Notes: generated by a model from the sequence alone, not told the origin. A stretch of 64,000 nt of DNA from Marthasterias glacialis (GCA_911728455.2 OU452235.1:8796351-8860350), one strand, 5' to 3'. Positions 26,953 to 38,550 are shown, numbered from the stretch's first letter. Made by a program: numbers and translations.

Positions 26953-27482
26953 TTAAGATGGAAGGATGCGTCTTGCGTACAGTTTGTCGTAAAACGGCTG
27001 AGCCACCGCCACCATTTCCTTCACTATTGGGGGTATCTCCTCTGTTGCCTCGTTGCTGTGTTTCTGATGTCCCTTGTTGAAGCACCGAATTTCGAGTACA
27101 GTGGTCATCCAGTGAAATTCATTTTCGGTTTATCTAACTGACTTTGGTACAATCCAGTTGCTCGCCATTCCTGGCTCCCACGTTAAGATGGATTCGGAGA
27201 AAGGTAACCCGAGTGCGGAGCAGTACTTCTGTACCATAACATCTGGCTGGTTCAAGATATCGTCTGCGTCTACGATCACGAGCTGCTCGCCCAGGTCTTT
27301 CTCTACGTAGTCTGCCATCTCTGCCAGTTCACCGTAGGCGAACCCTTTCTGTGGCAGCCATCCCCGGAGGCTTGCATCCCCCTCCCCGCCTGACATTTTC
27401 TTGAACAGTCGGTAGTAAGACATGAATGACTTGAGGGGCTGCCGGATCAGGAATGAATGACGATAGCCCTTTGGGAGATACT
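26953..27482 (-). pseudogene. Truncated sulfotransferase pseudogene
   Basis: This minus-strand stretch is nearly identical to the C-terminal two thirds of the intact sulfotransferase at 47609-48427. It opens in frame inside the segment PKGYRHSFLIRQ, so the N-terminal PAPS-binding loop is missing. It carries a nonsense change at 27130-27132, where a GAA codon of the intact copy has become TAA, right after VPKSVR. The remaining C-terminal coding sequence is still recognisable down to the original stop at 26953-26955. The break at about 27482 coincides exactly with the start of a (TTG/CTG)n tract. It lies tail to tail with P1, just as the intact gene lies relative to P3, so it is the second copy of the same duplicated segment. 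Confidence 0.9.
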
Positions 27483-27550
27483 GTTGTTGTTGTTGTTGTT
27501 GTTGTAGTTGTTGCTGCTGCTGCTACTGCTACTGCTGATGTTGCTGTTGC

Positions 27551-27605
<55 letters not shown>

Positions 27606-27735
27606 GCTGCTGCTGCTGTTGTTGTTGTTGTTGCTGTTGTTGTTGTTGTTGTTGTTGCTGCTGCTGTTGTTGTTGTTTGTTGATTGTTGTTGTTTGTTTT
27701 TGTTGTTGTTGTTTGTTGATTGTTGTTGCTGCTGC

Positions 27736-27767
<32 letters not shown>

Positions 27768-27990
27768 CAGTTGATGTTGATGTTGCTGCTGCTGCTGCTG
27801 CCGTTGCTGTTGCTGTTGTTGATGTTGTTGTTTGTTGATCGTGTTGTTGTTGTTTGTTGTTTGTTGTTTGTTGTTTGTTGTTTGTTGTTTGTTGTTTGTT
27901 GTTGTTGGTGCTGCTGCTGCTGCTGTTTCTGCTTCTGTTGTTGCTGCTGCTGTTGTTGTTATTTGTTGATTGTTGTTGTTTGTTGTTTGT

Positions 27991-28022
<32 letters not shown>

Positions 28023-28054
28023 TCGCTACTGCTTCTGCTGCTGCCGTCGTCGTT

Positions 28055-28091
<37 letters not shown>

Positions 28092-28093
28092 TT
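27481..28093. repeat. (TTG/CTG)n microsatellite of about 0.6 kb
   Basis: This is an almost uninterrupted run of TTG, CTG, TTTG and, at the right end, TCG triplet-like repeats. It begins at the point where homology to the intact sulfotransferase ends. Poly-Leu, poly-Val and poly-Cys frames across it are artefacts. Confidence 0.95.
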
Positions 28094-29606
28094 AACTTTT
28101 AAATCCATAAACAGTCTATGGAAAAACTCATTAGTTCATAAAAACATTCAAAACGTTGACAGGTGCCAATTTACAACATATTTGTATGCTTGGCCATCTC
28201 AAGTGCATTCACTAAAAACAATTTTTAAAAGATTGACAAAACAATTGTTTCTTGTTTTCTACAGATGTGATCGAAATAATAGGTCTTTTTTCTGAACCAT
28301 AACCACATCAAGCGCTTTGTGACGAGTTGTGTTGTTCAGCTGACAAACCATCATCTCTTTGATCCATCTATGAACGAATACGAGCTAATATTAAGACAAT
28401 GTTAATATTGAGACAATTTCATCAAGCTGTTTACCGTTGTGCTTACTATATCCGAAAAACATGCGTAAGCAAAAGTGTATTTCATAAACCATAGGAAAAA
28501 AGCTTGACAGATGGAGAGCACGTCACAATGGATTTGCATTGTTGCGTCATCCTGCTTACAAGAACCGCTGGCAAGTATAGCCTTTGCTTTGCTTATGAAA
28601 TAGAAGCTCTGCTAATGGCCAATCCGTAAGCAGAAAACGTCTGCTTACAGGCTTTATGAAATTTGGCCCTGCGCGATGCTTCCCTCTTTTACACATGATA
28701 ATTTCCCGTAAGTAGTGTGAATCGAAATATCTCATAAAGTGTACTGTTTTATTTAAGCACTTGAACCTCCAAGGCGTTTTAAAATAACAGGTGACGAGAT
28801 CGCATTTTGTTAGTCAAGCTTAATAGGCCAGTGCCGCCGAGTTGGTTTGGTGCCGACTTTCTTGGTATCGAGTGGGTGCCGAGTTCACAAAGTGCCGCAT
28901 TTTCAAGGTGTCGAGTTGGCAGGTACTGGGTTTGCAAGGTGCCGATAAAGGTCCAGTGTTCAAATAAACCCCCCAAATTGCGTATTATTATTATGTTTTT
29001 AAGGTTTTTTAAGCTATATCCTTGGCTTTGACACTAATTCTTAAGACGAGAAATTGTCGTTGGATTTGGCATCGGTACGAACTTTATAATCAGTGAAATT
29101 TCAGGGTAAATCTAATCAATGGGCCTAATTATCTTCTATCGATTACTAAGTAATCACGCACTTTGACTTTAACGTTTATCTCTTGCTCCCGCCAATGGCA
29201 CTCGTTCCAGCTGTCAGTTTCGCTGTCGATACCTGAACAGATGGACTCGGCAAACTGATACGGAAACTCTTCTTATTCAGAATGCCCTGACCACTTTGGC
29301 CAGATAGTAGTCTTAACACTGCTGTCGGGTTACATCGCTCGAATCCATACCCTGCATAGTCTGACTGTTTAAGGTTCGTATCATCAACCATACAAAGGTA
29401 TGGCTTCTGAGCAAAAGTGTGGAGTAAAACTAATGTTTCTTCCCCTCAAATTATTTGAAACAACACGTCTCTCAGTATTAATATGTATCTTGGTTGATCA
29501 TAACCTTCATTCTTTACGGTAGCTTATTATAATGATTGCTTCTTGTTTTCCTTTCTCCATTTTCAAAGAACATCAGCTTCAGGCTTTCTTCACCATCTCA
29601 TCAGCC
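28094..29606. other. Intergenic region upstream of P2
   Basis: No gene is recognised. It holds part of the palindromic interspersed family (about 28540-28672, phrases tgcttacaagaa and aggctttatgaaatttgg) and a degenerate minisatellite of the phrase ggtgccgagtt (about 28826-28945). A minus-strand frame of 71 codons (29176-29391) has balanced composition, but I cannot assign it. The stretch ttattataatg at about 29525 is a possible TATA-like box roughly 80 bp before the P2 start codon. Confidence 0.5.
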
Positions 29607-32600
29607 ATGAGGATTCTCGTGTTGTTTGTTTGCTCCATCTCGGTGGCCGTAGGTAAGACAAACCAAACTACCACTCACTTCTCTATGCGTAATTTTTACT
29701 ACTTTAAACAAATGGACACAGTGCATAATACATGTACATCAAAGAGTGGACGATGCCATGTTTATAAAACACGCATTAAAGATGATTGGATCTGAAAAAT
29801 GACCAGCCTACCCCCAATCCTGAATCAATTTACCCTCTCGGATCGGAATGTATGTCTCTCTTTAGACGAGAGGATCCCTTCAGCTCACATTGGTTGACGG
29901 GACCAGCTTGCTTGCCGTTTTACTATTGACGTTTCACTATTGTCATTGCCAGATAGTTATTTTTCCCCCTTTTCCCATCTTTTATTTTGTCTCTTGTGGT
30001 TAAAACCAGCCTCTTCCTTGCACGAAAAAAGCTAGCTACGCCACTAATGCCAGCGGACCAATCCTGTCTGTGAATCACGTTGACTGTTAATATGTGATTA
30101 TGTTTTCATTAGCATTTGTACCCGGCCGTCTCAGCTCCCGGAGTCTGATCGTTGGAGGCTATGTATCCCCGCCGGATAGCCGCCCATACCAGGTATCAAT
30201 TCTTCAGAGTAATGATGGAGAAGATCAAGTTTGTGCTGGCACACTCGTACACCCAGAATGGGTGGTAACAGGATGTCACTGTGCAGTGTAAGTATATACT
30301 ACATACTGTCGATTTCTTGGTGTTGAAACTCAGTTCTCGAAAGTGTCAATTGCTCTGAATCCTGTTGGTTAGTGTGACGTTATTCCACTGTAAGCAGGCA
30401 TATACTTTACTCAAACTGGCGTCAACCGATTGCGAGCAGCCCATAGGAATTGCATTGAGCTAGTTTGTATCAGGATTTATTAAGTAAGGTTAAATAATTG
30501 GACTTGGCTTTAACATATGTTCTTCAAAGACTCGAGGTCTTCCAGAATTATAAGTTTGTGTCAAAAGAAACGCCCTTGAACGATGAAATGTAAACTTACG
30601 GGGAAATCACACACGACGTAAGAAAAACACGCGTCGTTTGATACCGAACGTAGTGATCATTTTGGGCTTGCAACAGATGCGCGCGCGTGTGACGCAGTGA
30701 CTTATCAATGGGATATCATATTGACACCTTGCACGTACGTCACACGCATCGACTGTGCAACGCTCACCGTTTTGGAAGTCAACAGGTAATAGACCTTTAT
30801 ACACATAACGTCATTTGAGTAGGGCGCCCTCGCCTAGAGGTCAAAATGAGGTTATTCATTGGCCAATCCTGGGCGCTGCGCATACAAATCTGTGCGTTTT
30901 CATTGTTTCATCATCGATTTACCTCTAAGATGGCAGCGTCAATGCATAAGGTCTATTGTAAGTGTGTAAATGTCGCGTCGCCTAAAATGCGCACTATACT
31001 GTCTAACACACGGAGACATTGACTTCCAAAATGGCGCAACCAAAATTATTGCGATGATGACGTCGGGTGAATTGGGTCAATTATGGACTAATCCGAGCAG
31101 CTCGTTCATAGGCGTTTACACCACCGCAGCTATGGCCGCCGCACGGGCGCGTCGACGCACGCGCACTGTGAATCCTCAATGCTGATTGGTAAATATGCGC
31201 GCTCTCGCGCTTTTGTTGTGTCACGCACGCGTGCGGCGGCCATAGCTGCGGTGATGTAAAACACTATAAACGAGCGATTCTCGGATTAGTGTACAGCAGG
31301 CTGTAAACGATATAACGAATATACAGTTATAGAGATCAAAACAATAATGGTTACCAATTGTACGTAAATGACAAATTATATGCTTCGAATTATCTTCTTT
31401 TTTTTTTTTTTAGTTTTGCTAACTTTTGTATTTATTTTGTTTCACTATAAATACGTCAAACATCCGGATGATGACAGTCAAGACGATGTATGGGTCGGTG
31501 TTGGGTTCCAAGACTTGAGAGACACCGCGTTAGAGGGCGCTAGTATTATCAAAGGCACATGGGTAAAACACGCCTCGTTTGATCCGAAGACTTACGACTT
31601 TGATATCGCACTGGTTAAACTGGATACAGCTGCGGTACTTTCAAGCAGAATCCAGGCTATTCCAATAACAACTGCTGACAGTGATGTTGCGGTGGGAACC
31701 AATCTGTTGGTCAGTGGATGGGGTAAACTGAAAGGTGGGTTTAAACGCGTAGTAGGGCCTTTTCGAAATCACTTCTTCGGCTTCGGATACACCCCTTAAG
31801 CTGTGTGAGTTTTGTTAAATCCCAGTGCTGGGAGAATGGGGCTTCAAACACAGGCGGATAGAGCATGCGTATATGATTGGTCTTAAATAATCATGGTTGA
31901 TCCAATGTAAGAATGAAATAAAATGCAGAAAGAGGCATTTCGCTGTCTTGGTAAGCTGTTTAGATATCATACTTGAGTTGATATTAATTTTCTATGACGG
32001 TGGTGGCGCTTCCACCGCTGGTTCGCCAGGCCTATGCCGATCGTAAGCTTCCCCATCGGTACCGGCGGCGTATTAACTAGACCTTTTCACTTTGTTTGTC
32101 GGGTTGTTTGTTGTTGTTTTTTACCTCTTTTGGGATGTAAGGGGTCAGGGGTCAACGGCTCACGGGCACCACTAACCCGTACTACGACTTTAATTTCAAG
32201 AGATGGGCAATAATTGATGCTGTATTTTGCCTCAGACGGTGGAGATAGGTCCAAGGAACTTCGACAGGTCGTCGTAAAAGGTGTCAGCAGAAACACGTGC
32301 AAGAATGATTACTTGAATGTGAATGGGATAACAGACAACATGTTCTGCGCTTCAGATGCTGGCAAAGACGCCTGCCAGGTAATGAATAACCGAACAGTAT
32401 AGGCTGTGCAAGTCCCATGCGGATTCTAACATTGAACGCGCGATTTCGTTTTTCTTCACATATTAAAGCAATGTAACTGTTTGAATACTCGTGAGACTTG
32501 AAAGGTTTTTTCGTTTTGTACTGCTACCCATTTCAACTTTATCCAGGTCAGTGCTGATCTCTGGGCCCAATTTTATAGAGCTGCTTTAAGAACAAAACGG

Positions 32601-33572
32601 AGCTTAGCATAACAAAAATGATGCTGAACAGAACAAGATTGCCAGCCTAAATACCATTTCATATGTATGATCTATGACTGGTATCCTGCTTATTATTGCT
32701 TAGCAGGAAATTTGTAAGCAATATTTTCTGCTCTAATTGGGCCCCAAGCCACATTTCATAAAACTGCTCAGTTAAGTTTCCCCTCACGGTGGTAGAGTAT
32801 TAAGAGGGGAACCAGTCACCAGCAGTACACATGCATGACATTTTGGCTGGTAACCTTTTTTTTGCTAAGCAAATTATTGTTTTGTGCTTAGATTTGATTT
32901 TACTTGGAATGGCTCTTTCAGTAAGAGTCCATTTTAGTTATTGACACAACTTTTGGTGATAAATGTGCTGTCCACTCGCACTCTGGATCAGAAGATCAAA
33001 ATCCAGAATATGCTGACCAAAATTAGTCAAGCCAGTGTCATTTTTGTACGGGCAAGGATGTTTTTTAGTTTCATTTATTTATTTAAAAAAAAAATTATTT
33101 ACTTTTATTTTTTGGGGGTGGGGGATTAATGATGGTAAAATTTACTGGAACAGTTAAAGGTACCAAGGATCCATTAGCACTGACGTCACAAGGCCTGTGT
33201 CCTGCCATTTTGGGGGTTAAATTGCAATGATAATAATTATGGTGTGTGGCTTAACTACGGGCACGTCATCTGATCTGCGCGCTGTTGTTTATTATATACG
33301 GGGGGACCTTTAAAAAATGGCGCAACCAAGATTAACCGTGACGATTATGACTTTTTTTCATTTATTCCCCCCCCCCCCCCCAGTATGATAGCGGCGGCCC
33401 AATTGTCAGTGATTTTAACGAGAATGTGCACGTGGATGGAGTGATACTACAAGGCACTGTCAGCTGGGGATTCGGCTGTGCGAATCCCAAATATCCAGGT
33501 GTATATACACGCGTGTCTGTGTTCTGCGATTGGATATCTACAAAGACAGCAGGTGTCGTCTCCTGCTCTTAG
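29607..33572 (+). CDS. Trypsin-like S1 serine protease P2, complete
   Basis: Five exons: 29607-29652, 30113-30287, 31478-31734, 32236-32378 and 33384-33572 (stop TAG), giving 269 codons plus stop. The intron phases are 1, 2, 1, 0. Exon 1 is a signal peptide starting [15 protein letters not shown]. Next come a propeptide of about 11 residues, IVGG (residues 28-31), catalytic His71 in GCHC, Asp116 in DFDIAL and Ser210 in DSGGP. Asp204 (chymotrypsin 189) and an intact SWG predict cleavage after Arg or Lys. Two oddities: residue 208 (position 193, normally Gly) is Tyr, and the residue before the catalytic His is Cys instead of Ala. The exon 3 acceptor (31477) has almost no pyrimidine tract; it was chosen because it keeps phase and matches P1 and P3. 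A better-looking acceptor at 31413 leads straight to a stop. It is a predicted secreted, probably digestive or defensive, enzyme. Confidence 0.88.
30787..30960. repeat. Interspersed repeat with TGACGTCA-like and ggtctatt ends in P2 intron 2
   Basis: The sequence from aatagacctttatacacata to aaggtctattg is framed by short inverted ends. Its inside (cgtcatttgagtagggcg, tacctctaagatggcagcg) recurs in P1 intron 2 at about 22278-22440 and in P3 intron 2 at about 41470-41625. It is therefore an interspersed element present in all three genes. Confidence 0.5.
31088..31289. mobile_element. MITE-like element with about 55 bp inverted ends
   Basis: The left arm starts ACTAATCCGAG at 31088 and runs to about 31144. 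The right arm is its imperfect complement and ends CTCGGATTAGT at 31289. The innermost part of the arms (gcagctatggccgccgcac) is perfectly complementary. It is 202 bp long, non-coding and unusually GC-rich for the window. It lies in P2 intron 2. Confidence 0.75.
32563..32905. repeat. Two palindromic interspersed repeats in P2 intron 4
   Basis: The first copy (32563-32745) begins gggcccaattttatagagct and ends in the near complement ctctaattgggcccc. The second (about 32757-32905) starts acatttcataaaactgctca and carries ttttggctggtaacc. Both belong to the family found in the P1 and P3 introns. Confidence 0.6.
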
Positions 33573-34043
33573 AGCTCTCACATCGTTTGCTTCAATCCAC
33601 CTTGAAACTCCACCAAAATTGTCCAATCAAGACATAAATCTGGACCATGTGATTTGTTTTTAAGAGAGAGGTTGCATATGACCCCGGGAAAAGTTCGTTT
33701 CGCAGCCATGTTGGGTAATGCCATGTACAAACTCAATGGCCGGCGCGTCGTCTGCTGAATGATTTCCAGCTCCTGTTTGTGCACGCAGCATTAGAAAAAG
33801 GTCTCGGGTGACGTCATGTGAAACTTCTCTATACTGACCATGTGCATTGCATGACAGACAATGCAACTAGTCCTGGTTACATGAACGGTTTAAAGCTTTG
33901 TATCGTAAATTGCCACATAATAATTAAGAATGGAGATGTGCCCCTTTACTTCATATCAAAAGTTGATTCAAATGATATATAGTTTCCATAAAATCTTACG
34001 TTATCTTCCTGGGAACCTCTTCAGTAAAATGTACAGTAAACCT

Positions 34044-34197
34044 GGGCTCGATTTCACAAAGAGAGCTAAAAAATTGATTTAAAGACGTGTATCAATCTTG
34101 ATAGCTAAGCAAAGGGTGATATTACAATACAACTCACTATAAGGTGATGCTGGCAACTCATGTTTAGATGAATCTTAGCAGTTTGTGAAATCGAGCC
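34044..34197. mobile_element. MITE with GGGCTCGATTTCACAAAG ends, copy 1
   Basis: The left end gggctcgatttcacaaagag and the right end tttgtgaaatcgagcc are inverted repeats about 154 bp apart. A second, better preserved copy is at 52387-52544. No coding capacity is seen. Confidence 0.7.
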
Positions 34198-34296
34198 ACC
34201 ATGGACATATAAAACTGATCTAACAATAATTATTGGTCTATGTACAGAAAGTATCGCTATAATACAGCAATAGCAATATGCACGTACGCTTTTAGT

Positions 34297-34519
34297 ACTC
34301 TCTAAAAAAACTTAAAAAAACCACCCGAGTCAGGTCTCAGGGGCCAGACCCATTTCTGGGTCAGGCTGACCCGGAAACTGGTCAGATATTGACTCGCGTA
34401 AGTTTTTCACAGTTTCGGTTCATTTTGACTGAGATTTCGGGTCATACTGAGCAAGAATTGGATCGGGCCCACTGTGACCCGGAATCCGGGTCAATTCTGA
34501 CCCGGGAGGTTTCAGAATG
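34297..34519. mobile_element. GGGTCA-rich inverted-repeat element, intergenic copy
   Basis: Same family as 21911-22275 and 41093-41440. The right end gacccgggaggtttcagaat is well kept. The left end is degraded (actctctaaaaaaactt then ccacccgagtcag). Confidence 0.6.
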
Positions 34520-35199
34520 TACTTTACAGACAGGCAAACTATTTAATTTCAAATTATTAGTAATAATAAAGTTTTCAATGTAAATTTTGTGATGTGTAGC
34601 GGTAAAGCTTTAGAACATGAACTAGGAAAAGGAATTAGTGAGTAATCTGCACAGATGTGTTGAAGTGACTTCACTTGGAAAATGTATTTCTGCTGATGTG
34701 GTTTTCTTTGAGATTTGAAATGTTCTTTAACGTCTCAAAGATTATTATCATTATAATAAAAAAACAACTGAAATCGATGTGTCAATGAAGTTTTAATTGA
34801 TTTGTGTCATCTTTATAAACAAAGAAGCGCCGGACTTGGTGGCTTCGCAAGTGGCCATGGCCAGAATGCTGAAAAGTGCTGTTTTGTAGCTACGGACCAT
34901 AGGGCCCTATAGCCAGAGCCGATTTCACTTGATTCGTTCGGACGTCGCCGTCTGTTGCGTACTCGTTCTGCTAGGTAAACATGGCGCGTCTGATCTGTTG
35001 TCTCCAGCCAGCTCTGTCGTTAGCCTCTCATTTTAAGTTCTAACGGCTTCGAAGAAGACTGAGCTGGACTGGTGACAAATTGATACGGACATTGACTATA
35101 CTGCTTAAAACTGCAGATCAATTAAAATCAGATAAAAATCGGTTCAAAACTGATAAAAACTGATGAAAACAAAACAAGTTAAAAACACTGTGAGGTCGT

Positions 35200-35345
35200 C
35201 AAGGGCTGTATCGTCATGGTTCTGGCAGGCCTGTGGCTGTGCATGGAAAGAAAAACTTCCACCCAGATACTGCACACGCACGCGGTGCATGCTGCAAGCG
35301 CGCGTGTAGTAACTGGGCTATAACCATGACGACACAGCCTCTTCA
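35200..35345. mobile_element. MITE with AGGGCTGTgtcGTCATGGTT-type ends, short copy
   Basis: The left end caagggctgtatcgtcatgg and right end ccatgacgacacagcctctt are inverted repeats. The inner phrase cctgtggctgtgcatggaaa recurs in the larger copy at 62657-62871. Confidence 0.65.
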
Positions 35346-35845
35346 ATTAAGGGAGTAAAAGTGCGGTGAAGAGGTTTTCAACTAATTGTTTAAACACGGT
35401 GAGGTTCTCGATAATTTTGCCGAATAATTATCGTTAAAAACATCTAAAAACCTTTAAAAGTTGAGAACAAATCTGACAGCTCACCTCGCTCAGGTCTGCG
35501 TTAAATTTCCGTCCATGCTGAGCGCCTCGCGCAAGTTTCAAAATTGCGCAAACCAAATTTGCGCGCTACCTTCTCCATGGGCCTACCATCGATCTCCTTT
35601 AAACAGTATTAATAGATAGGCCTACCCATGGAGATCAATGGCAATGTAAACTGGGCTGTGTATATTGCGCGCTGTGTGCAATCATCTGTTAGCGCCCTCT
35701 TTTGACTCAATTTCCTCAGTCCATTGTTTAAACGGTTTCTGCCATGTCTCTATCGAACGTTTAAACATGGCCACGTGATCTCCTCTCGACCAATCAGAAT
35801 GGATAAACTGTCACAGGTATTTATGAATACAGTATACTAAAAATG

Positions 35846-36050
35846 TCCAATTTCATAGAGCTGCTTAAGCAGACATAATACAGCAGTGCTTAACAATTTT
35901 CTGCTGAGCAAAATCAAGCAGGATACCACTTCCAAATGTTGCATATGACGGTAGTATTTTGGCTGGTAACCCATTCCTGGTTAGCAGATTCTGTGCTAAG
36001 TTGTTGTGCTTAATAAGCAGCTGAATGAGATCAGGCCCTGGTCCCTTCTT
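35846..36050. repeat. Palindromic interspersed repeat
   Basis: It runs from ccaatttcatagagctgctt to its near complement ending gcttaataagcagctgaatg. The core is ggtagtattttggctggtaa. It is an intergenic copy of the family also found in P1, P2, P3 and PLEKHM1 introns. Confidence 0.6.
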
Positions 36051-36287
36051 TTTGTGAGTTATCTACCTTTCATATACAGGTAACCATATAGACAAAGATG
36101 ATTGCGCTTAGGTTTAACCACCATTGAAGACAAGTTTTGCTACACTCTCATTAACGATGACATTTAATTGATGAGTGTAATATAATGGTGTCCAGAAAAT
36201 GAACGCACATAGTAAAGTCCTGTTCAACCTTTAATGACCAAGTTCGCACAATGGCCATTTGTCGACTGGAGTATGGGTATTAGTTAG

Positions 36288-37626
36288 TATAGGTTTTCCC
36301 GGCCAAATTCAGCAAAATATCATTCAATTTCATTATTGCGCTTTCAAATTCACGCAATTTCTCTAATTCAGTCAAACTAGGGTTTCTCTTTCAGTATTAA
36401 TGCATTCAATTTCGTTTTCGTGCACCCAGGATCCCTTTCTTTTCATTATATTTCGTTTATAGGCATTCAATATTAGAAGATTGTCATTCTTACGTTGAAT
36501 ATCTACCACCTTTTCCCAATAGGTGCAATCAAATTCAGAGTCATCGAAGCGCTCTGCGATTTTGCACCTAATGTTCGTTTCTTTTTCGTTTATGGGTAAC
36601 GGATTTCAACATTTTGAGCGTTCAAATTCAACATGAGTATGATACGGCTTATGCTTGCGATTAAAGTTTGCGATATTGTTCTTTTTACGGCAGTTGCGTG
36701 AATAATCTGTCTGATGAGTTTTTAATTTAATTCTTATGTTTGGTCTTAATTGCAAATGTTTTCCTTTTACTTTGTTACACACTACAAAAATCAGATTGAA
36801 AATCACTTTAATTAGATTGAAAATAACTTTTTTCGATTGAGGCCAGAGTCAAAAAATTTGCATTTTGTCCCTAGTTTCAATCGAATAGAGTAAATTTTAA
36901 TCAAAAACTCATTAAGAGAGTATACTCTCTTAATCTCTTAAAAGTTAATAATGGGGTATACCCCATGATTAAACTTTAAAATGTGTCTAAGAACAGTTAA
37001 ATAAAGTTTTATGGCATTACACAAAACAATAAACAATACAATAAACAATATTTTGCTTGCATTTGCTTGCAATGTAAATTTTTGCTTTGGTCTTAATTTC
37101 ACTTTTTGTCATCTTCTTTATTCGTTAATGTTTAGATCTTGCAAATTAACTCTCGAATACTTCAATCAGCCTTCCTCTATCTACAGTGCTCAATCTTCGT
37201 ACGACCACGGGCAAACATTATTTTTTGCTTCAAAATCGTATATTTAGTGAGAGGCATAACTCAGCAACAGTGTAGAAATGAATTCCCATCATAATATCCT
37301 AACTTTATATATAGGCAAATACGTACCAGAAAGGGCATACCGAAGAAACGAATTTGAATGCAAACATTTCTAAAACGTTTGCCAGTTGACGAAAATGATT
37401 AGTCAACCAGCCCGTTCCTGCTGTCATTGACGAAATTGAATGAACCAAATGACCATTTTAAATTGAATGATTTTATTTGTCAAATGAATGCTCACGTGTC
37501 GAAATTGAATGACTCTTTTTAACTGTTGAATGTTGATGTACCAGAGGATTTATTTTCAAGCGAAATTGAATGACCCCGGTATTAACTTGAATGGATTTTT
37601 GATGAAATTGGCCGGGAAAACCTATA
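36288..37626. mobile_element. 1.34 kb DNA-transposon-like element with subterminal repeats
   Basis: The left end TATAGGTTTTCCCGGCCAA and the right end TTGGCCGGGAAAACCTATA are perfect inverted repeats of 19 bp. The match extends imperfectly to about 41 bp. Near both ends the motif ATTCAATTTC, or its complement GAAATTGAAT, is repeated: at about 36324 and 36410 on the left, and at least four times between 37430 and 37570 on the right. Such repeats are often transposase binding sites. The inside has only short, unassigned frames, so the element is probably non-autonomous. A TATA duplication at the target is possible because TATA sits at both outer edges. Confidence 0.75.
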
Positions 37627-37957
37627 TTATCAGCTGCAGTCTGCAGCTTGTTCTTGTGGGCAAACTTGGCCATTGTAACACGGCTCATTGGTGTAGCAAC
37701 GTACCACCCAGATAGGTCTTCTTTGCGAGGAGTGCATAATCATTAATCCAATTTGTATATAGATGAGTGGGTTTAACCAAGCTGGAAAGCAATTTTTTCT
37801 GTAAAGCAATAAACGTCACAGTAATATCTTTACAACGGGACGACCAGCATATTGTGTTTTTTTTCACAAATCAAATCAACACTTTCAGTGATTATTTTTA
37901 GAATATTGTTCGAGCTTGCTGTATACACGGACCATTTTGACGGCTGGATGGAGGCCG

Positions 37958-38212
37958 TTACTGCCTATTACCCAAAACATGCGAGCATGAGTTCCAGTTA
38001 GTAGCAGCCACTTCGACAATTTGTCCTTGTGCGAACTTGGCAAAGTTTGTGCACAAAAAGTATTGCAACGCTCTTGTCGGGTTAGAACGTAATAACGTGT
38101 TGACCAATCGGACAGCCTGATATGGGTCACGTATAGTTGCCAACTTGCATAATAATTCGAGGCAGGCGTTTGTGATTAAGGTCGAAGACCGCACTTCAAC
38201 AATTTCATACAA
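37958..38212 (-). other. Unassigned 84-codon open frame
   Basis: The frame starts MYEIVEVRSSTLITNACLEL and has a residue composition like a real protein (ACLELLCKLATIRDP, then RALQYFLCTNFAKFAQGQ). I do not recognise a family. No convincing flanking exons were found, and the neighbouring frames contain stops. It could be an exon of an unknown gene, an old transposon fragment or chance. Confidence 0.2.
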
Positions 38213-38550
38213 TCATCATCTTGTTAAAGTTTGCTCAGATGAACAAACAATATTGATAACTGATACAGAATGAACAAAAATAGCCATAACTGCTGTTCTG
38301 TGTTGTATTGGAAATAATTGTGTGATTATTACACAACATATTTTTTTAAAGCTTAATAATCAGGCCTATCTAAGTTTTTGGACCAATAATATTCGTTCCA
38401 GCTGTTGAAATCACTTAGATATCTATTATTCCCGGCCGTGGACGATGATAAGAATAACCGTGTCTTTAAAAGCAGATATTATGTGGCTTTTCGTCATCGT
38501 TGGAAAATCTACACGGAGCAGCCGGCGAGTTTCCTCGCATCGAGTTTATC

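Larger units (their letters stand above)
33573..38550. other. Intergenic region between P2 and P3, element-rich
   Basis: No gene is recognised across about 5 kb. At least five transposon-like elements, listed separately, account for roughly half of it. The rest (33600-34040, 34520-35200, 35345-35845, 37630-38550) is single-copy-looking sequence in which I see no clear coding or structural signal apart from one unassigned minus-strand frame at 37958-38212. The region just before P3 contains tctttaaaagc at about 38463, a possible weak TATA-like box 85 bp ahead of the start codon. Confidence 0.5.

Noticed and set aside
27453-28295. Long poly-Leu, poly-Val and poly-Cys frames
   Set aside because: These are translations of a (TTG/CTG)n microsatellite in different frames.
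29176-29391. A further protease exon on the minus strand
   Set aside because: Part of the frame (TAGTSAIGG) faintly resembles the stretch before SGWG of a protease, but there is no SGWG, no catalytic motif and no matching splice sites.
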